64,000 nt of DNA from Ancrocorticia sp047602305 (GCA_047602305.1 JASGHO010000001.1:3162001-3226000), one strand, 5' to 3'; positions 1 to 9,593 are shown, numbered from the stretch's first letter. Made by a program: numbers and translations. The notes: a model not told the origin generated them from the letters alone.

Positions 1-37
1 CGCTAATCTGAGGTGACAAAGACGAGAGGGGAGAACC

Positions 38-799
38 GTGAAGGTTCCGTCATTTCTTTATCGGCTCTATGAGCGTCGGCTAATTGGCGGGCTTTCCTCG
101 ACCAAAGTGCCGAATCATGTCGCGATCATGCTTGACGGTAATCGGCGGTGGGCGCGCGAAATCGGCCAACCTGCCGCCTACGGGCACCGAAAAGGCGCGG
201 ACAGGATGTCTGAGTTCCTGGAGTGGTGTGACGAATCCGGGATCAAGATTGTCACGCTCTGGCTACTCTCCACCGACAATCTCAAGCGGGACAAGAAGGA
301 GCTGCAGGAGCTGGTCGGCATCATTTGCGACGCCGTCGAAACCGTCGCGGCCACCGGTAAATGGCACCTGACCATGGTGGGAAACCTGGGCATGCTTCCC
401 GAAGTGGAACGCGAGCGGCTGCGCCGGGCCGAGGAGCGGACGCGGGAAGTTGACGGCATGCAGGTCAATATCGCCGTGGGATACGGGGGCCGGCAAGAGA
501 TTACCGACGCCGTCCGTGAGCACCTGCGCGAGGAAGCGGCGGCTGGTCGCAGCATCACTGACGTCGCCGAATCCATCTCACTTGACGACATCACCGATCA
601 CCTCTACACCAAGGGCCAACCCGACCCCGACCTGGTGATTCGCACCTCCGGCGAACAGCGCATGAGCGGATTCATGCTGTGGCAGTCCGTGCACACGGAA
701 CTCTACTTCTGCGAAGTGTTCTGGCCTGACTTCCGCCGCACCGACTTCCTTCGCGCACTGCGTGACTACGCACAACGCGACCGCAGGTTGGGGCGTTAG
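38..799 (+). CDS. uppS: Z-isoprenyl diphosphate synthase (UppS family)
   Basis: A 253-residue cis-prenyltransferase that condenses isopentenyl diphosphate units in Z configuration to make the polyprenyl diphosphate carrier lipid for cell-wall synthesis. The N-terminal motif MLDGNRRWAR (residues 31-40) holds the catalytic Asp33, GHRKG follows near residue 49, and the RTSGE motif and LWQ..TELYF signature lie near residues 203-225, as in the family. Length is typical. GTG start, preceded at about 8 bases by a GAGGGGAG ribosome site. Actinobacteria often have two paralogues (short-chain farnesyl and long-chain decaprenyl), and I cannot tell which this is. Isoprenoid precursor genes occur elsewhere in the window (ispH, mevalonate operon). 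Confidence 0.9.
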   Translation: MKVPSFLYRLYERRLIGGLSSTKVPNHVAIMLDGNRRWAREIGQPAAYGHRKGADRMSEFLEWCDESGIKIVTLWLLSTDNLKRDKKELQELVGIICDAVETVAATGKWHLTMVGNLGMLPEVERERLRRAEERTREVDGMQVNIAVGYGGRQEITDAVREHLREEAAAGRSITDVAESISLDDITDHLYTKGQPDPDLVIRTSGEQRMSGFMLWQSVHTELYFCEVFWPDFRRTDFLRALRDYAQRDRRLGR

Positions 800-858
800 G
801 GACTGGCATTCGAGACTCGGGTGCCAGAACTTGGCCGGTAGGTGCCGGACGTGAGCGG

Positions 859-1860
859 CTAGTACGCCCGCGCCCGCATCCCGGTGACGCCACTCGTCTG
901 ATACAGCTCATGGTGGTCAATCAGTTCACCGCGAGTAGGTAGGCTGGCGCCCGCTCGCGACACGGTGACCGCTGCCGCCGTGGACGCGTAGGCGATGAGC
1001 GTGTGCAGGCTGGCGTCGCTGATATCCCTGAGATATTCGCGATTGTGGGCGCCGTCCATTGAAATACGCGAGATTCCGTCGATGAGAGCGGCGAAGAACG
1101 CGGCCCCTGCACCCACAGTATCCACCGTTGCAACACGCGGGGCAGGCTGGTTGAACACTCCACCACGTGCGGAATACACATCTGCACCATCGGAGCCGCG
1201 AGTGATGATGACAAGAGCCGGCCCGAGCGCAAGCCAGCGCCGAGCAACCTGCGCGGGGTCAACGAGCTGACCGTACAAAGCGCGAAGATCTGTCAGCGAG
1301 GCCTTGACGATGTCGGAGAGAGCCACGGATGAATCGACGATCTTGCGAGTCTCCGACAGGTCACCAATCAGTGCCTCACGGATATTGGGATCATAAAAGA
1401 CCGTGGCGGTCTCCCGAAGCTGCTCAATCCAATGCCGCACTTTGGAAGCGCCAGGCTCGATGTGGGTCGAGAAAGAGCCGAAAGCCACCGACTGTGGGGC
1501 AAGGACTTCCAAATCAAGCTTGCATGCCGCTGAACTCGGGGTGTCTTGGATGTCCCACGTGAAGTCGAAGTCGTAGGCGAGCGTGCCATCTCGGTGAAGG
1601 TCCACGCGGGCGGCCGATGTGGGGCTGGTGCGCTCAGTGTCCGACCGCAGCCACAACTCCAAGCCGTTGGATGCGGCGTATTCGGAGAGCAGGGCGCCGT
1701 CGGCATCCAAACCGAAATCCGTGACGAGCCGGACTGTGCGCCCGAGCTTACGTAACCCAATCGCCACGTTGAGCATCGACCCACCGGGGTGGCGGGACAG
1801 GGTGCCGTCGTGAGATCGGATGATGTCCACGAGGGCCTCGCCAATTACCAAGCAGCTCAC
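859..1860 (-). CDS. PfkB-family sugar kinase with substituted catalytic Asp
   Basis: A 333-residue ribokinase/fructokinase-fold protein. The N-terminal sugar-binding signature (GEALVDII then PGGSMLNVAIGLRKLG, residues 7-38) and the C-terminal PfkB signature region are present. The second signature, normally DTxGAGD with the final Asp as catalytic base, reads DTVGAGA here because the codon is GCC instead of GAC (complement near 1103-1123). Unless this is a sequencing error, phosphoryl transfer should be badly impaired. The start codon overlaps the xseB stop by 4 bases, so the gene is translationally coupled as the third gene of xseA-xseB-kinase. Substrate not determinable; fructokinase-like by overall sequence. 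Confidence 0.85.
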   Translation of the reverse strand: MSCLVIGEALVDIIRSHDGTLSRHPGGSMLNVAIGLRKLGRTVRLVTDFGLDADGALLSEYAASNGLELWLRSDTERTSPTSAARVDLHRDGTLAYDFDFTWDIQDTPSSAACKLDLEVLAPQSVAFGSFSTHIEPGASKVRHWIEQLRETATVFYDPNIREALIGDLSETRKIVDSSVALSDIVKASLTDLRALYGQLVDPAQVARRWLALGPALVIITRGSDGADVYSARGGVFNQPAPRVATVDTVGAGAAFFAALIDGISRISMDGAHNREYLRDISDASLHTLIAYASTAAAVTVSRAGASLPTRGELIDHHELYQTSGVTGMRARAY

Positions 1861-2222
1861 GGTATCTCCTCACTGTCGGGGTGGTTAGCGGTGGAGGAGT
1901 CCGCGGGTGTTTTGGGTGAATGGGAGCCGGTTGTAGTGGAGCCGACCGTAGTGGAGTCAGTTGTTGTGGAGGGTTGTACTGACGCATCGGGAGTGGCCGA
2001 CGCGTGATCCTGGGCGGCCTGCAGGCGCTTGCGGGCGCCGTCGAGCCATGACTGACAGTGCCGTGCCAAGGCCTCGCCCTGTTCCCACAGGGTGAGCGAT
2101 TCTTCCAGCGAAATTGATCCCTGTTCCAGTCGCGTCACAATCTCAACGAGACGCGAGCGGGCTTCCTCATAGGAAAGCTTGCCAATGCCGTTATCGGGGT
2201 TGTTAGCGATGTAATCAACCAT
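1857..2222 (-). CDS. xseB: Exodeoxyribonuclease VII small subunit
   Basis: A 121-residue protein whose first ~75 residues match the XseB family (LSYEEARSRLVEIVTRLEQG, then SLEESLTLWEQGEAL), a small helical subunit that binds XseA in the single-strand-specific exonuclease VII. The C-terminal ~45 residues are a Ser/Thr/Pro-rich low-complexity tail that the family normally lacks. The start overlaps the end of xseA by 8 bases and the stop overlaps the kinase start by 4, which indicates one operon. Confidence 0.93.
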   Translation of the reverse strand: MVDYIANNPDNGIGKLSYEEARSRLVEIVTRLEQGSISLEESLTLWEQGEALARHCQSWLDGARKRLQAAQDHASATPDASVQPSTTTDSTTVGSTTTGSHSPKTPADSSTANHPDSEEIP

Positions 2223-3570
2223 GGCGAACTCCTTGACTGGCTGAAGTGACTGGGGAACCAGCTGATGTGACTGCCGGGTGGGCGGCAGGGGTGGTGGACT
2301 GAGCCGGGTGGGCGGCGGTGGCGGCCGGGCTGGCTGACTCGACTATGACGCCGAGGGAACCTGACGCCAGAACCGCTCGCAATGATTCACCAGGGTGCGA
2401 GGATGCCGCGTTGCTAACGATGCTGCCGTCGGTTTTGTGCAGGATGGAATATCCGCGTTCCAACGTTGCCTGTGGTGACAGTGCCCGTAGCTGGGAGAGG
2501 GCCGTGTCGATTTCCGCGGTGGCGTTGTTGAGCCGGGCCGTGGTGTGGTGGACGAGCCATTGGCGAAGCATGGTGAGGTTGTCCTGGCGCATATCCACCA
2601 TGACGTGGGGGCGGGCAAGAACCGGGCGCGCCCTGAGCGAGTCAAGATCCCACTGCGCGGAATCGAGCCGGGCGACGACGGCGCGGCGGCCACGGCCCAG
2701 CGCCTCGGCTATCCCGGCAAACTCTTCGGCGACGTCCGGGACGATGCGTTTGGCGGCGTCGGTGGGCGTGGAGGCGCGCAGATCCGCAACGAAATCCAGG
2801 AGGGGGTTGTCGCCTTCGTGGCCGATCGCGGACACAACCGGGGTGCTGGCTGCGGCGACCGCGCGAATGAGGCGTTCATCGGAGAAGGGGAGAAGGTCTT
2901 CCACACTTCCGCCACCACGGGCAAAGACGATGACGTCCACCTCGGGATCTGCGTCCAGTGTGGCGAGCGCACCAAGGATTGCCTCGACGGCCCCGTTGCC
3001 CTGCACCTGGACCTCAAGAGTGGAGAAGGAAACAGCGGGCCAGCGCCCAGCAGCATTGACCTCGACATCCTCTTTGGCCTTGGTATTTCGGCCGCAAATG
3101 AGGCCGATCTTGCGGGGGAGGAACGGAAGCGGAAGCTTGCGGGCCGGGTCGAAGAGCCCTTCGGCCGCCAGCTGCTTCTTGAGAAGTTCGAGGCGAGCGA
3201 GGATATCTCCCAGCCCCACGGGGCGAATTTCTTCCGCCCAGAGCGAGAGAGAGCCGTTGCCCTCGTAGAAATCAGGTTTTGCACAGACCACGACGCGGCT
3301 GCCAGACTGCACTGAATCGGGCAGCAGGAACGTCATGATCTTGACGGTGATGGAGTTGTTGACTTCCAGGTCACGGAGCGTCAGGAACTGAACCTTCGCA
3401 CCGGGGCGGCGTTGTAATGTAATAACTTCACCCTCGACCCACAGGCGGGACATGGCTGCCACATATTCCTTGATTTTCGCAGACAACAGCCGCAGCGGCC
3501 AGGGCCGCTCCGGGGAGGTTGCTGCGGCCTGCTGTGGAAGGTCAGCAGGCACTGGAATCTTTGACGCCAT
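2215..3570 (-). CDS. xseA: Exodeoxyribonuclease VII large subunit
   Basis: A 451-residue catalytic subunit of exonuclease VII, which degrades single-stranded DNA from both ends in repair. An N-terminal OB fold (about residues 20-120, with VEGEVITLQRRPGAKVQF) is followed by the catalytic core, with GSVEDLLPF, SAIGHEGDNPLLDFVADLRASTPTDAA and LERGYSIL all recognisable. The last ~40 residues are an Ala/Ser/Thr/Pro low-complexity tail. The gene heads xseA-xseB-kinase and is divergent from ispH across a ~210-base gap (3571-3784) in which I recognise no feature beyond possible promoters. Confidence 0.95.
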   Translation of the reverse strand: MASKIPVPADLPQQAAATSPERPWPLRLLSAKIKEYVAAMSRLWVEGEVITLQRRPGAKVQFLTLRDLEVNNSITVKIMTFLLPDSVQSGSRVVVCAKPDFYEGNGSLSLWAEEIRPVGLGDILARLELLKKQLAAEGLFDPARKLPLPFLPRKIGLICGRNTKAKEDVEVNAAGRWPAVSFSTLEVQVQGNGAVEAILGALATLDADPEVDVIVFARGGGSVEDLLPFSDERLIRAVAAASTPVVSAIGHEGDNPLLDFVADLRASTPTDAAKRIVPDVAEEFAGIAEALGRGRRAVVARLDSAQWDLDSLRARPVLARPHVMVDMRQDNLTMLRQWLVHHTTARLNNATAEIDTALSQLRALSPQATLERGYSILHKTDGSIVSNAASSHPGESLRAVLASGSLGVIVESASPAATAAHPAQSTTPAAHPAVTSAGSPVTSASQGVRHG

Positions 3571-3784
3571 GCAACCATATTGACATTACGAAACCGAGAA
3601 ACTCTGTGCCCTGCGTCCTAGCAGGGTGAAATGGTGATCTTCTTCGCGAAGACGGAGTCCTTCCATTTAGCCCGGACGGCGCGGGTGAGTGTTTGGAGAG
3701 TAGTAGGCGGCGACCTGGAGTGCAGGAGGGGCCTGGGCGCCGTGGTTGGCAGGTGAGTGTGAACTCTGAGCGAGGTGTGCGCTG

Positions 3785-4963
3785 TTGCTCTCGCGTTTTT
3801 GGAGTCATCCCAAGTACTCTGAGGGGGTGACTGCCCTTGAATCCGCTGAATCCACAGCTGCCTCCGGTTTCTCTGCTGGCCCCACCATTTCGTTGGCGGG
3901 TGCCTCGGCATTTCCTTCGGACGTTCCGTCGAGTCCTTCGCTGGACGGGCGCCGGATTCTGTTGGCGACTCCACGCGGATATTGCGCCGGCGTGGATCGA
4001 GCTGTCGACGCCGTCGAGAAGGCCCTGGAGTTGTATGGTGCGCCGGTGTACGTGCGCAAGGAGATCGTCCACAACAAGTACGTTGTGGAAACGTTGAGTA
4101 GGCGCGGTGCGATTTTCGTGTCGGAGACGGACGAGGTGCCCGAGGGCGCTCGCGTGGTGTTTTCGGCCCACGGTGTGTCCCCGCAGGTTCATGCGGAGGC
4201 TGCGGCACGCCAGCTGGAGACGATTGACGCCACCTGCCCCTTGGTGACGAAAGTACACAAGCAGGCTGTTCGTTTCGCCAAGGACGATTACGATATTCTC
4301 CTCATCGGACACGTTGGCCACGAGGAGGTTGAGGGCACCCAGGGCGAGGCACCCGAGCACATTCAGGTGGTCAATGGTCCTGAAGACGTGGACAAGGTTA
4401 GCGTGCGTGACCCGGATAAGGTGGTGTGGATTTCCCAGACCACCCTCTCGGTTGACGAGACTCTCAAGACCGTGGATCTGCTGCGCGAGAAGTTCCCGAA
4501 TCTCAACAACCCGCCGTCGGACGATATTTGCTATGCCACCCAGAACCGTCAGGGCGCCATCAAAGCGATGGCTCCCGATTGCGATGCGGTGATCGTGGTG
4601 GGGTCGGCCAATTCCTCGAACTCGGTACGCCTGGTGGAGGTTGCGCTGGAGTATGGTGCCAGCGCTGCTTACCGGGTGGATACCGCGGATGAAGTGGATC
4701 CGGCGTGGCTTGAGGGCGTCACGACCGTGGGTTTGACGTCCGGCGCCTCGGTTCCTGAGATTCTGGTTCGTGAGGTGGTGGAGAAGCTCCGCGGCCTCGG
4801 CTACCCGGAAGTTGACCTTGTAACGACGGCGACCGAAGACATCCGTTTCACCCTTCCCAAGAACCTGCGCGCCGACCTCAAGGCCACCGGCGTGCAGCCC
4901 GATCGCCCGGTCAAGGCGCGCGAGCGCCGCGCGGCCCGTGAACGCCCAGGCAGCGAAGGATAA
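3785..4963 (+). CDS. ispH: 4-hydroxy-3-methylbut-2-enyl diphosphate reductase
   Basis: IspH/LytB, the iron-sulfur enzyme that makes IPP and DMAPP in the last step of the MEP pathway. The three cluster cysteines are visible in PRGYCAGVDRAV, DATCPLVTKVH and DDICYATQNRQ, together with the conserved SAHG(V)SP and the SSNS substrate motif (SANSSNSVRLV). The TTG at 3785 has GAGG about nine bases upstream. A GTG at 3827 is an alternative, and the family core begins only near 3950, so the first ~50 residues are uncertain. The presence of a MEP-pathway enzyme together with a mevalonate operon at 58-62.4 kb is notable. Convergent with rmuC. Confidence 0.93.
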   Translation: MLSRFWSHPKYSEGVTALESAESTAASGFSAGPTISLAGASAFPSDVPSSPSLDGRRILLATPRGYCAGVDRAVDAVEKALELYGAPVYVRKEIVHNKYVVETLSRRGAIFVSETDEVPEGARVVFSAHGVSPQVHAEAAARQLETIDATCPLVTKVHKQAVRFAKDDYDILLIGHVGHEEVEGTQGEAPEHIQVVNGPEDVDKVSVRDPDKVVWISQTTLSVDETLKTVDLLREKFPNLNNPPSDDICYATQNRQGAIKAMAPDCDAVIVVGSANSSNSVRLVEVALEYGASAAYRVDTADEVDPAWLEGVTTVGLTSGASVPEILVREVVEKLRGLGYPEVDLVTTATEDIRFTLPKNLRADLKATGVQPDRPVKARERRAARERPGSEG

Positions 4964-4970
4964 CTATCTC

Positions 4971-4989
4971 GTGTGGCGCGGCGCCACAC
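4971..4989. terminator. Palindrome between convergent ispH and rmuC
   Basis: GTGTGGCGC-G-GCGCCACAC is a perfect 9-bp inverted repeat just after the ispH stop. It has no T-run. A role as terminator is inferred from its position between convergent genes. Confidence 0.5.
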
Positions 4990-5094
4990 TCTATGACGAG
5001 CGCCGTACCAATCACGAAGTCTGGTTGCGCTTACAGGCAGACGTTCCTGTAGATAGCCATTCCTGCGGGTGAACTGCTCATGCTTGATGATCGG

Positions 5095-6312
5095 TCACCC
5101 GGCGGCTTTCTCACCCCCTTCGGTGCCTTCTGGACTCAGCAAGCCCGAGGTGAAATGGCGAACCTGCCCTTTCTCCGAGCTGACTTCCTTGGGCGTGACC
5201 AGTGGGGAATCGATGGACTCGAAGGAGCGCGCGGTGACCAGCAAGCGAGACTCGATCGAGGCCACGGTGCGGTTGTAGGCAGTGACAGAACGCTGAAGCG
5301 AGGATCCCAGGGAATCAAGGTGCCCCGCAACAGTATTGAGCCGCTGCACGAGAGTACGCCCGAGATACATAATTTCCTGCGCCTCTTCGCTGACCTGCGC
5401 AGAGGCCCAGATCGTTGCCACCGCACGGAGAAGCGCCAGGAGTGAGCTGGGGGAGGTGGGCGTGATGCCCAATCGAAGAGCATCCTCCAGAAGAGCGGCA
5501 TCGGCGGCCAACGCCTCCGAGAGCAGGGACTCAGCAGGCAGGAACATCACTGTGAACTGTGGAGATCCGGGGAACTGTGCCGGGTAATTGCGCTTGCCCA
5601 GTTCGTTGATGTGAGCGCGCATGGCCTTGGCGTGCTCAGACATAAGCTCTGCTCGTGCCCGACGTGATGCGGCATCCTGCCCCGTGATGTCCTGGGCGCG
5701 AAGCATGGCGCTCAAGGGAACCTTGGCATCAACGGCAAGGTGGAAACCCCCGGGCAGATGCACCGTGAGATCGGGGCGCGAGGCCGAACCTGACTCGGAA
5801 ACCTGGCCCGTGGCTTGCTGAAGCGAGAAATCCACGTGGGGGAGCATGCCAGCGGCCTCCACAATTCTGCGCAGCTCGATCTCTCCCCAGGTGCCGCGCG
5901 CAGAGTTTGAGGTTAAAGCAGTGCGCAACGAACTCGTTTCGCGAGCCAGCTCGCGCTGCGTGCGGTTTGCCTGCCCAAGTTGCTCTTGCAGCTCAGCGCG
6001 CTGTGCCACCTGTGTTTCCTGAAGGCCCTGGACACGCCTATTCATGGTGTCGAGCTGTTGGGCGAGGGGAGCAAGCGCCCGCAGGATGTCCTGATCGGAG
6101 CGCGCCCGGTCAATGAGGGCGTTGTTCTCCTCCTCCAGGCGCTCGGCCCGTGCCGTAGCGGCAGCGGCATTCGACTGTATTCGGGCCAGTTCCTGCGCCT
6201 CCTGCCCCGGAGCACGAGCCATCCTGACCTGCGCAAAGAAGTACCCGACGGCCATGCCCAGAGCAACGAGCACGACCGCCAGCAGAAAGAAGACAGGAAG
6301 CGAAATGTTCAT
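5095..6312 (-). CDS. rmuC: DNA recombination protein RmuC
   Basis: A 405-residue RmuC-family protein. An N-terminal membrane segment (about residues 5-27) anchors a long coiled coil (about 35-130), followed by the RmuC core containing TWGEIELRRIVEAAGM, RPDLTVHLPGG, DAKVPL and FLPAESLLSEAL. The family has a predicted nuclease fold and is linked to limiting inversions at short repeats, which is interesting in a window rich in inverted repeats. Start is the ATG at 6312. Monocistronic in appearance. Confidence 0.93.
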   Translation of the reverse strand: MNISLPVFFLLAVVLVALGMAVGYFFAQVRMARAPGQEAQELARIQSNAAAATARAERLEEENNALIDRARSDQDILRALAPLAQQLDTMNRRVQGLQETQVAQRAELQEQLGQANRTQRELARETSSLRTALTSNSARGTWGEIELRRIVEAAGMLPHVDFSLQQATGQVSESGSASRPDLTVHLPGGFHLAVDAKVPLSAMLRAQDITGQDAASRRARAELMSEHAKAMRAHINELGKRNYPAQFPGSPQFTVMFLPAESLLSEALAADAALLEDALRLGITPTSPSSLLALLRAVATIWASAQVSEEAQEIMYLGRTLVQRLNTVAGHLDSLGSSLQRSVTAYNRTVASIESRLLVTARSFESIDSPLVTPKEVSSEKGQVRHFTSGLLSPEGTEGGEKAAG

Positions 6313-6412
6313 GGCTCTAGTTCACCACGAGCCTCCGACACATTTTGCCGCCGGGCCGGATTTCCACCCAATACAGATGGGCTACTCCGGTCTCCTCCTC
6401 AATGCGGACGAG

Positions 6413-7447
6413 CTATACGTCAGTCGATGAAGTTGACGATGTCGATGCTCCTGGTGCGGGGCGGCGAACCCTACGAACAATAACGAAAACCACCGCGGCG
6501 AGGACAAGAATAATAACCGCTACCGTGCTCCACGACACCGCGAAATCGGATAGAGACACAGCAACCTTCTCCGGAAGTGGCGTGGTATCCGAGCCGATCG
6601 ACACCGGTGTCACCGTGAGTTCCCCGCTCAGCCGGATGAGGGGGAGCGCAGCAATCTCCATCGACTGGGTCACCGTGTCTCCGGGAAGAAGTTCAACGGG
6701 AGCATCTGTGACGCCCGAGGCGGCTCCAAGTCCAAACGGCCCCTGGGTGTGCCCGCTGATGACCGCGCCCGTACGCACGTTCCCCGTGTTCACCAGCGTG
6801 TACGTCATGCGTGCGGTGCCCTGAGCAAACGGTACCGCCGACGGTTCAAACGTCAGCTCACTCGACGTGATCTCCAGCGCGGGTGCGATATTTCCGGTTA
6901 CTTGAAGATGGAGCCGAACACCCACACGGTGCGTGACGGTGACGCCGTCGCCCTGCTGACTCAGCGCCACGACGATACCGGCTGGGTGATCGCCGGGAAC
7001 CGCGTCGCCCGGCACCGCAATAGAAACGGGCAGCACCCGGCTCTCACCGGCTGCGAGAGTGAGGGCGCCGTCGTCGAGACCGTCGACCGTGATCCACGCA
7101 CCGGAGTCTTCTGGGTCGCCTGCTGCGATGTCGAACGCTCCGTTTGCTCCGACGACGCCGTCGCCCGCGTACACCTTGAAAACGCCTTCCGTACTTCCCG
7201 TGTTGCGTACTTCGATAGCGTCGCTCACCGTGGAACCGGGGTCCAGTTCGTGCCGCAAGGAAATGCGCCCGTCAGCGCCGTTGGCGTCTGTGGGAACAAC
7301 CGTCCACTCGACGCTGCTGGCGGTGGGCGAAGCGGACATGACGGAGACGGGAGCTGCGACAGGAAGAGCGGAGGCGACACTTGGTGTGAGCAGCGTGAGC
7401 GCCGCCGAAATGGCAGCGCTCAGAAGATTGATGCGGCGAAAGTGCAT
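6413..7447 (-). CDS. Secreted, C-terminally anchored WxL-interacting-like protein
   Basis: A 344-residue cell-surface protein. It has a signal peptide (about residues 1-28, ending near ASA), two Ig-like beta domains (about 45-290) resembling the DUF916/WxL-interacting family (WTVVPT.., R..LDPGSTVSDAIEVRNTG, GDHPAGIVVALS), one membrane helix (about 308-330) and a basic stop-transfer tail RRVRRP. No LPxTG sortase signal. In Firmicutes such proteins help bind WxL proteins to peptidoglycan, and in actinobacteria the role is unclear. Downstream of the alkaline phosphatase on the same strand but separated from it by a strong hairpin. Confidence 0.7.
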   Translation of the reverse strand: MHFRRINLLSAAISAALTLLTPSVASALPVAAPVSVMSASPTASSVEWTVVPTDANGADGRISLRHELDPGSTVSDAIEVRNTGSTEGVFKVYAGDGVVGANGAFDIAAGDPEDSGAWITVDGLDDGALTLAAGESRVLPVSIAVPGDAVPGDHPAGIVVALSQQGDGVTVTHRVGVRLHLQVTGNIAPALEITSSELTFEPSAVPFAQGTARMTYTLVNTGNVRTGAVISGHTQGPFGLGAASGVTDAPVELLPGDTVTQSMEIAALPLIRLSGELTVTPVSIGSDTTPLPEKVAVSLSDFAVSWSTVAVIILVLAAVVFVIVRRVRRPAPGASTSSTSSTDV

Positions 7448-7514
7448 GGAATGAACTCCAGGACGTGATTGGGATAGTCGGGCGAATAGAACAGGGGTGA
7501 TGTGATCAGGCAGC

Positions 7515-7550
7515 CGAATGGGGGCCGAGACGGATCCCGGCCCCCATTCG
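7515..7550 (-). terminator. Hairpin terminator after alkaline phosphatase
   Basis: A perfect 13-bp stem (CGAATGGGGGCCG pairing with CGGCCCCCATTCG, 10-base loop) directly follows the stop codon of the phosphatase gene. No strong T-run. Confidence 0.7.
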
Positions 7551-7555
7551 TCAGG

Positions 7556-9442
7556 TCAGTCCTGCGCGAACAGTGAGAGTGTGATCTCGCTGCCGTAGTT
7601 GCCGGCCTTGGCGTCGGCGGGGACGGTCAGGGCGAGATCCGCGCCCACGACGGTGCTGCCCACACGCGATTTCAGGTCGGCGCTGGCGAGTACCGCCGGA
7701 ACCTCTAGTGTGGAGGCCACGCCACTTGAGGCTCCGTTGTCGCTCGCAATGATGCGGGGCGTCCAGGAGAGTGCGTCGGCACCGAAGGAACGGTTTCCTG
7801 CGACGAAGTCGCGTGCGGTACCCGAAAGCGTCCAGCCGTTGCCCTGTGCCTGCACGTCGTTGCGGGAGTCGAGCACGGTTGCTTCGGGCAACTCACCCGC
7901 GAGGGTCGAGCTGTCACCAGCTAGAACAACAGGGGTGCTCGCTTCGACGGAAAGGCGCAGGCTGCCGGCGGGCACGGCCTCGCGAACGACGGCGGCGTTG
8001 ATACCGACGGCGTTGAGATCGCCGCTCGCGCTGTGACCGAGGAAGTCGAAGATGACCTCGCCGATATCAGTGTTATCGAGGTAGGCTCCCCGCACGTTGT
8101 CCCAGTTGACCGCGCGTGCGGCAAGGATGTCCGATCCGGCGCCATTGGCGAAGATCGGGACGAGGGAATTTGTGTGGTTACCCGAGTGCCAGCTGACGCT
8201 CGGAAGCTCGCCAGCCTTGCCCTCCAGCGGGGTCCATCCGGTCTCGGTGCCAGCACCGGTGCCAGACAGGAAGCCCGTCTCGTGATCGGCGGTAACGATC
8301 ACGAGAGTCTCATCCCAGCTGCTGTTGGTCTCCACCCAGTCGCTCACAGCTTCGACGGAATCGTTGAAGCTGACCTGCTCTTCGACGAGGCGGGTGGTCT
8401 GGTTGGCGTGGCCAGCCCAGTCAACGGCGCCGCCCTCGATCATGAGGAAGAATCCATCCTCATCCTGTTCGAGTACGTTGAGAGCCGCCTTGGCGGCGGT
8501 CTCCAGCGAGGGGACGTCGGTGTTGAGCGGATCCGAGAAAGGCAGCACGTTGTTGTTGGTCTCGAGTCCGGGACGGTTGTACTGAAGAGTCTCGGCTACG
8601 CGTGCGAGGCCGAAGAGCTTGTCAGGAACGTTCTCGCCCGCAGCGATCTGTTCGAACTGGCTCTTGCTCTCGATGTAGGTGAAAGGCGTCTGACCAGAGG
8701 AAACGCGCTCGAAATCTGCCTGCGAGATCCATGAGCCCTCACCGTAATGGGACGTGCGGGGCTTGTTGGCGTCGGTGTAGTTGGGGTGACCGCCGCCGAT
8801 CACGACATCCACGCCGGAGTCAATGATCTCGTTGGCAATGCCGTGGTTGTCCCAACGGTCAGGGTTGTGGGCGATGAATCCCGCGGGAGTGGCATGGGCG
8901 AAGGGCACCGAGGTGACGAGGCCGACTGCCTTGCCAACTTCCTGGGCCTGCTCACCGAGCGTGAGCAACTGATCGCCCTGCGGGGTAATGCCCAGGATGC
9001 CGTTGTTCGTCTTGACTCCGGTGCCGAGTGCTGTGCCAGCCGCTGCGGAATCGGTGGGGCCTTCCTTGACCCAGTCGAATGAACCCCATGCTTCGTTCGT
9101 GTCGTAGTAGCCGCGGCCGCTTGCCGAGTAATGAGATTGGCTGAGCTGGACCGGCCACGTCTCGTAGACCTGTACTGGCTCGCCAGGAATGTTGGTGATC
9201 GCGCCAGTCTTGGGATCAACGGCGACCTGATGGCTGGCCTGGCCGGATTCGTAGATGCTCGCGATGTCGTACTGGTTGTAGCCAGCACCGTCGGCAATCA
9301 GGAGGATGACGTTCTTCGGGGTGCCCGAGGAGTTGGTGTCGGTGGTGGTCGCGAGGGCTGGGACGCAGGTCACCGCAAGTGTGGTGGCCGCACTTGCAGC
9401 GATGAGCGTGAACTTGCGCCGAGGCGCCGCTCTCTTGGACAT
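7556..9442 (-). CDS. phoA: Secreted alkaline phosphatase (PhoA family)
   Basis: A 628-residue exported alkaline phosphatase that hydrolyses phosphate monoesters outside the membrane. Signal peptide about residues 1-32 (basic MSKRAAPRRKF then a hydrophobic stretch ending ALA). The metal-ligand motif VILLIADGAGYNQ follows, then the nucleophile region DSAAAGTALGTGVKT, GGAVDWAGHAN, and TADHETG. The last ~130 residues form an extra beta-rich domain. The ATG at 9442 has GGAG about seven bases upstream and gives a normal signal peptide. An in-frame start 34 codons earlier (9544) would add a non-signal leader and is less likely. No phosphate-control box could be assigned. Confidence 0.88.
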   Translation of the reverse strand: MSKRAAPRRKFTLIAASAATTLAVTCVPALATTTDTNSSGTPKNVILLIADGAGYNQYDIASIYESGQASHQVAVDPKTGAITNIPGEPVQVYETWPVQLSQSHYSASGRGYYDTNEAWGSFDWVKEGPTDSAAAGTALGTGVKTNNGILGITPQGDQLLTLGEQAQEVGKAVGLVTSVPFAHATPAGFIAHNPDRWDNHGIANEIIDSGVDVVIGGGHPNYTDANKPRTSHYGEGSWISQADFERVSSGQTPFTYIESKSQFEQIAAGENVPDKLFGLARVAETLQYNRPGLETNNNVLPFSDPLNTDVPSLETAAKAALNVLEQDEDGFFLMIEGGAVDWAGHANQTTRLVEEQVSFNDSVEAVSDWVETNSSWDETLVIVTADHETGFLSGTGAGTETGWTPLEGKAGELPSVSWHSGNHTNSLVPIFANGAGSDILAARAVNWDNVRGAYLDNTDIGEVIFDFLGHSASGDLNAVGINAAVVREAVPAGSLRLSVEASTPVVLAGDSSTLAGELPEATVLDSRNDVQAQGNGWTLSGTARDFVAGNRSFGADALSWTPRIIASDNGASSGVASTLEVPAVLASADLKSRVGSTVVGADLALTVPADAKAGNYGSEITLSLFAQD

Positions 9443-9593
9443 GTCTGTCTCCGCTTCATTTCGGAAATAAGGCATGCGGGAGGCTGATGCACCCGCTCTT
9501 TCACTTTGCTTGAAAGAAATGAAGCTCAACCGTTCTGTACCCAAAATTCCGGTGAACGCTCACGGGCGCTCTGGCAAACAAGCCAATGTGTGT

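Noticed and set aside
2318..3268. 316-codon open frame on the plus strand
   Set aside because: It is antisense to xseA, has Arg/Ser/Ala-rich composition with no family motif, and is explained by high GC.
9443..9544. 34-codon N-terminal extension of the alkaline phosphatase
   Set aside because: It would bury the signal peptide and has no better ribosome site than the ATG at 9442.
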